From Siphonodentalium dalli (Eukaryota; Mollusca; Scaphopoda; Gadilida; Siphonodentaliidae), in NCBI GenBank assembly GCA_032622095.1, contig CP136068.1, forward strand, positions 47,424,443 through 47,488,442: 64,000 nucleotides of DNA. The letters run 5' to 3'. Positions 58,915 through 64,000 of this stretch are shown one piece after another. Both the position numbers and the translations under genes were made by a program. The notes beneath the pieces were generated by a model. The model worked only from the letters and a program-made list of their open reading frames with translations, was not told where the DNA came from and searched no databases. Every line of letters starts with the position of its first letter. The first letter of the stretch is position 1.

Positions 58915-59372
58915 GGTTACACTGGTGTAAATGTTTTCCATAGACATCAGTGCTAACATTTTAGCGTATACTGTTGGCAATATAAATGTTGGATCCAACA
59001 TTTTCTTTAAATTTGAAAAATTTACATTTTGGGAAACTGTTTACACAAAAAAATCATGTCTGTCTAGCAGGGAATTCGCCTCTACATCTTGTGTTTTCGT
59101 AACTAGTGTCAGAGTCGCATAAAATATGCTGTCATATTTTAGACAACACCAACAAATTCAAAATTTACTACAAAGGGTTAATTCCTGTGCCAATGGTTAT
59201 TTTACCTATGGGAAATCATAGAGAAGAGGTGTGATGATTATTTTATGCGAAAAGCACACAAGGCTATTGACCAATCAGGACCCATGGGCCCAGTGTCTAT
59301 TTTATTCTCTCCTATATATTCCTCCCGCGTCCGCTATATGTCACTCCGAACCCTATTTACACCAGTGTAACC
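58915..59372 (+). repeat. Right direct terminal repeat
   Basis: Same orientation as the left copy. It differs by small indels, including an extra ACCCATGGG near 59281, and keeps the CCAAT and TATA motifs. Confidence 0.9.
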
Positions 59373-60016
59373 TCCTGTTTCACGCACACGTTGCTCTGTA
59401 TCTGTCGACAACTATTTGCTAACGATAGTACAGTTAATAATATGGTCTACTGCTATTCGGCTTGCAACATTTTGTGACAGGTAACCACATTTAAGTAAGT
59501 TATGTATTCGTGCAACTATAATTATTTGATTCAGGATGGACCAAACCTGTTACTCGTGGCGAACGGATCTTCTCATTCAATTCATAAATTATGCATTGGA
59601 GTGATATATAGCTACCTTTGTCTCGGGTGATTCAGGCCCAGTCTCTTCGAAAAGCGCACGATAATCTTATCTGATTATACGATTATCGTCGGCTATTCAA
59701 AGAGTCTGCTCGATGCCATGATATACACGCACGTATATTTCGCTGTGTTGGTGGTCACGCTGATTTAGATAAAATTTTGGTAAAAAAAAAAGCGATTTTA
59801 TATCGATAAATGACGCTAGTTGTTCACAAGTGTTGGTGACTGGTTGGCAATCCGAACATAGATTATTTGTGATCCATACAGAGGGAAGGTAACCTGAATG
59901 GTGTATATTGGCACGAGTGCCAGTTGTGTTCTGACCGGGACCGATGGCTTAAACGTGACGTTAATGATTTAACGGTGAAGTTCCATCATGTGGTATTTCT
60001 TCCTCCAGAAAAACTG

Positions 60017-62935
60017 ACAACGTCGTGATATCGGATAGCGGTTACTGATAACGTCACGGTATCGGATAGCGGTTACTGGTAATGGCATGATATCAGATAT
60101 GGGTTACTGGTAATGTCATGATATCGGATAGCGGTTACTGATAACGCCATGCTATCGGATAGCGGTTACTGGTAATGTCATGATATCGGATAGCGGTTAC
60201 TGGTAATGTCATTATATCAGATAGCGGTTACCGATAACGCCATGATATCAGATAGCGGTTACCGATAACGCCATGATATCGAATAGCGGTTACTGATAAT
60301 GTCATGATATCAGATAGCGGTTACTGATAACGCCATGATATCTGATGGCGGTTACTGGTAATGTCATGATATCGGATAGCGGTTACTGGTAACGCCATGA
60401 TATCGGATAGCGGTTACTGGTAATGTCATGATATCGGATAGCGGTTACTGATAACGCAATGATATCGGATAGCGGTTACTGGTAAAGCCATGATATCGGA
60501 TAGCGGCTGGTAACGTCATGATATCAGATAGCGGTTACTGATAATGTCATGATATCGGATAGCGGCTGGTAACGTCATGATATCAGATAGCGGTTACTGG
60601 TAATGTCATGATGTCAGATAGCGGTTACTGGTCACGTCATGATATCAGATAGCGGTTACTGGTAATGTCATGATATCAGATAGCGGTTACTGGTAATGTC
60701 ATGATATCGGATAGCGGTTACTGGTAATGCCATGATATCAGATAGCGGTTACTGGTAATGTCATGATATCAGATAGCGGTTACTGGTAATGTCATGATAT
60801 CGGATAGCGGTTACTGGTAATGCCATGATATCAGATAGCGGTTACTGGTAACGTCATGATATCAGATAGCGGTTACTGGTAATGTCATGATATCGGATAG
60901 CGGTTACTGGTAATGCCATGATATCATATAGCGGTTACTGGTGACGTCATGATATCAGACAGTGGTTACTGGTAACGCCATGATATCAGATAGCGGTTAC
61001 TGGTAACGTCATGATATCAGATATGGGTTACTGGTAACACCATGATATCGGATAGCGGTTACTGATAACGTCGTTATATCGGATAGCGGTTACTGGTAAC
61101 GTCATGATATCAGATAGCAGTTACTGATAACGTCAGTGTATCGGATAGTGGTTACTGATAATGTCATGATATCGTATAGCGGTTACCGATAACGTCATGC
61201 TATCAGATAGCGGTTACTGATAACGCCATGATATCGGATAGCGGTTACTGGTATATATAATGTCATGATATCAGATAGCGGTTACTGTTAACGTCATGAT
61301 ATCGGATAGCGGTTACTGGTTATGTCATGCTATCAGATAGCGGTTAATGGTAATATCATGATATCAGATAGCGGTTACTGGTAATGTCATGATATCAGAT
61401 AGCGGTTACTGGTAATGTCATGATATCAGATAGCGGTTACTGATAACGCCATTATATCGGATAGCGTTTACTGGGAATGTCATGATATCAGATAGCGGTT
61501 ACTGATAACGCCATGATATCGGATAGCGGTTACTGATAATGCCATGATATCAGATAGCGGTTACTGATAACGTCATGATATCGGATAGCGGTTACCGGTA
61601 ATGTCATGATATCAAATAGCGGTTACTGGTAATGTCATGATATCAGATGGCGGTTACTGGGAATGTCATGATATCAGATAGCGGTTACTGATAATGCCAT
61701 GATATCAGATAGCGGTTACTGATAACGCCATGATATCGGCTAGCGGTTACTGGTAATATCATGATACCAGATAGCGGTTACTGATAACGTCATGATATCG
61801 GATAGCGGTTACTGATATCGCCATGCTATCAGATAGCGGTTACTGATAATGCCATGATAGGAGTAGCGGTTACTGATAACGCCATGATATCGGATAATGG
61901 TTACTGGTAACGACATGATATCGGATAGCGGTTACTGATAACGCAATGATATCGGATAACGGTTACTGATAACGCCATGATATCGGATAGCGGTTACTGA
62001 TAACGCCATGATATCGGATAGTGGTTACTGGTGATGTCATGATATCAGCTAGCGGTTACTGATAATGTCATGATATCGGATAGCGGTTACTGGTAATTTC
62101 ATGATATCGGATAGCGGTTACTGATAACGTCGTGGTATCGGATAGCGGCTGGTAATGTCATGATATCAGATGGCGGCTGGTAATGTCATGATATCGGATA
62201 GCGGCTGGTAATGTCATGATATCAGATAGCGGTTACTGATGACGTCATGATATCAGATAGCGGTTACTGATGACGTCATGATATCGGAGAGCGGTTACTG
62301 GTAATGGCATGATATCAAATAGCGGTTACTGGTAATGTCATGATATCAGATAGCGGTTACTGGGAATGTCATGATACCAGATAGCGGTTACTGATAATGC
62401 CATGATATCAGATAGCATTTACTGATAACGCCATGATATCGGTTACTGGTAATGTCATGATAGCAGATAGCGGTTACTGATAACGTCGTGATATCGGATT
62501 GCGGTTACTGATAACGCCATGCTATCTGATAGCGGTTACTGATACTGTCATGATAGCATATAGCGGTTACTGATAACGCCTTGATATCGGATAATGGTTA
62601 CTGATAACGCCATGATATCGGATAGCGGTTACTGATAACGCAATTATATCGGATAGCGGTTACTGATAACGCCATGATATCGGATAGCGGTTACTGATAA
62701 CGCCATAATATCGGATAGCGGTCACTGGTGATGTCATGATATCAGATAGCGGTTACTGATAATGTCACGATATCAGATAGCGGCTGGTAATGTCATGATA
62801 TCGGATAGCGGCTGGTAATGTCATGATATCAGATAGCAGTTACTGATGACGTAATGATATCAGATAGCGGTTACTGATAATGTCATGATATCGGATAGCG
62901 GTTACTGATAACGTCATGATATCGGATAGCGATCT
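60017..62935 (+). repeat. 31-bp satellite array, about 94 units
   Basis: The unit is of the type ATGTCATGATATCGGATAGC + GGTTACTGGTA. Two correlated variants dominate: CTGGTAATGTC and CTGATAACGCC. A 28-bp form lacking TTA (AGCGGCTGGTAA) appears in clusters near 60490-60570 and 62140-62210, and at 62780-62815. The core carries the palindrome TGATATCA. No reading frame persists. Confidence 0.97.
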
Positions 62936-63192
62936 GAAGCAGCGAAATAGACCCCAAATAGACCCCAGTATAACAGTCCGCTTCACCAACATCGCAACAT
63001 TATACTAGGCATCCATGTTCGAAGACCACGGTAGGCCTACATCACAGTGGGTCACATCAGATGCAGTACTGTAACTAAGCATTTGAGTGCACGACTGTGC
63101 CCTCTGATATTAACCAGTTAATTCACACGATGCATGTTACATAATTACGAGTAATAAAATATTAACGACATGAACGCAGCATTTAAAATTAA

Positions 63193-63432
63193 ATGTTGGG
63201 TATTAAATTTGGAGAAATAGGATATATTGAGAGTTCTTTCGAGTATCCAACTACGAAATTAACATTTGAATTATTCGGGAAAACATGCCGTTGTTTTGCA
63301 CGCACCATGAAACACAATCCAGTTAGTATTCAAACGGCGATAATACAAGCATATCGATGCGCATCAGTGGGAAAGGTCTTGTGTGACAATTTTGCATTTA
63401 ATTTAAACGAAAGTGCAGAAGTAGAAAATTGA
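63193..63432 (+). CDS. Small open reading frame, unrecognised
   Basis: An ATG frame of 79 codons beginning MLGIKFGEIGYIESSF and containing two close cysteines in KTCRCFART. It has no domain, signal peptide or splice context that I recognise, and may be chance or part of an unknown exon. The rest of 63433-64000 shows nothing recognisable. Confidence 0.15.
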   Translation: MLGIKFGEIGYIESSFEYPTTKLTFELFGKTCRCFARTMKHNPVSIQTAIIQAYRCASVGKVLCDNFAFNLNESAEVEN

Positions 63433-64000
63433 AAACTCAAGCGTCATTATATTCCTGTATGCTCCAATTTATCCCGTTTCACCCCTGGTCAAGTGGTCCT
63501 GCTAATGTGCAATGATGCTGGTGGGTCATGTTGTAATTCCATTATGCTGGTAGGGCAAAAGCAGTGAAAAAGTTCCATTATTTCATAAAGTTGTAATTTC
63601 TGCACTGTTTGTCTGATATGTATGTACTATTTATACTGTGTGTAGAAAGCATTAAATGTATATTGCGAACTATCTTAATAATGGCTGTGTTCATTGCTGC
63701 AAACCGGCTATAATTGAGATGGCATCAGCGCCACCATTATTAAAATATTTAAAAATATGTATGTTATTGAACCTGAATATATCAAACAGACACTGCTTTC
63801 TCTCTAATCGCTCGGATTAAACAAACACCACAAAATTAATGATACTTATTCTCAACAGCATCACTTTGTCCAACAGCATCATATCAAAACAGCAGGATCA
63901 CTTAAGTAGGAGTGAGTTCTTGTTGCACATATACAACTCTCAATGCATTATAAAATACATTGTAATTAATTTAATGTCGCCTACAATCCGATTGACGGAA

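Larger units (their letters stand above)
54125..59372. mobile_element. Composite element with 450-bp direct terminal repeats and 4-bp target duplication
   Basis: Two direct repeats (54125-54575 and 58915-59372) bracket 4.3 kb. The outer flanks are TCCT on both sides (54121-54124, 59373-59376). The inner edges read TAAAG and CTTTA. Each repeat itself starts GGTTACACTGGTGTAAA and ends with the inverse (T/A)AACCAGTGTAACC-type sequence. No RT, integrase or transposase was seen. The interior holds an exon-like frame at 54782 and Helentron-like copies. Confidence 0.7.
52250..64000 (+). other. Partial intron 3 of the transporter gene
   Basis: The donor GTGAGT is at 52250. No matching acceptor followed by TM8-TM12 coding sequence was found up to the window end, so the intron exceeds 11.7 kb. 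The stretches 52260-53390, 59377-60016 and 62936-63190 show nothing I recognise. Confidence 0.6.

Noticed and set aside
60017-62935. CRISPR-like array
   Set aside because: Repeats are head to tail without unique spacers, and the host is a eukaryote.

Overview
The window is AT-rich eukaryotic DNA with large introns and little coding sequence. Its non-LTR retrotransposon types, TTAA and Tc1-like miniature elements, and Helentron-like elements with (GTCT)n microsatellites suggest a marine invertebrate, most likely a lophotrochozoan such as a mollusc. That placement is an inference from repeat style, not from a diagnostic gene.

One host gene is clear: a plus-strand SLC16-type monocarboxylate transporter. 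Three exons are visible (4153-4423, 27276-27419, 51452-52249). All visible exon ends are phase 1, and the introns are about 22.9 kb and 24.0 kb. The last visible exon stops after transmembrane segment 7, so the C-terminal half lies beyond the window after an intron longer than 11.7 kb. Nearly everything else sits upstream of this gene or inside its introns.

From left to right. 1-682 is a foldback derivative of a long-TIR transposon, next to a LINE C-terminal remnant (about 690-1480). The first intron holds a decayed minus-strand LINE ORF2 (6031-9376), a separate poly(A)-tailed ORF1-only retroposon (11366-12700), a 7.3-kb transposon with about 1-kb TIRs and a 5-bp target duplication (13853-21166), a 48-bp minisatellite (24117-24945) and a TTAA element (25099-26271). 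The 7.3-kb transposon contains a TTAA MITE and a TIR-bounded element carrying a broken CXC-domain gene.

The second intron is a mosaic of foldback and TIR elements, Helentron-like elements, degenerate tandem arrays, a 5'-truncated LINE with an 8-bp target duplication (43940-45150), a nested TTAA/hAT set (45809-47310) and a broken Tc1 transposase (48558-49345). The third, incomplete intron holds a 5.2-kb element with 450-bp direct terminal repeats (54125-59372). That element is filled with Helentron-like copies and is followed by a 2.9-kb array of a 31-bp satellite (60017-62935).

The most unusual structures are the CXC-gene element nested in the long-TIR element, the composite with promoter-bearing direct repeats, the Helentron-like arrays rich in ERR/NR5-type half sites, and the minisatellite that stays open in several frames.
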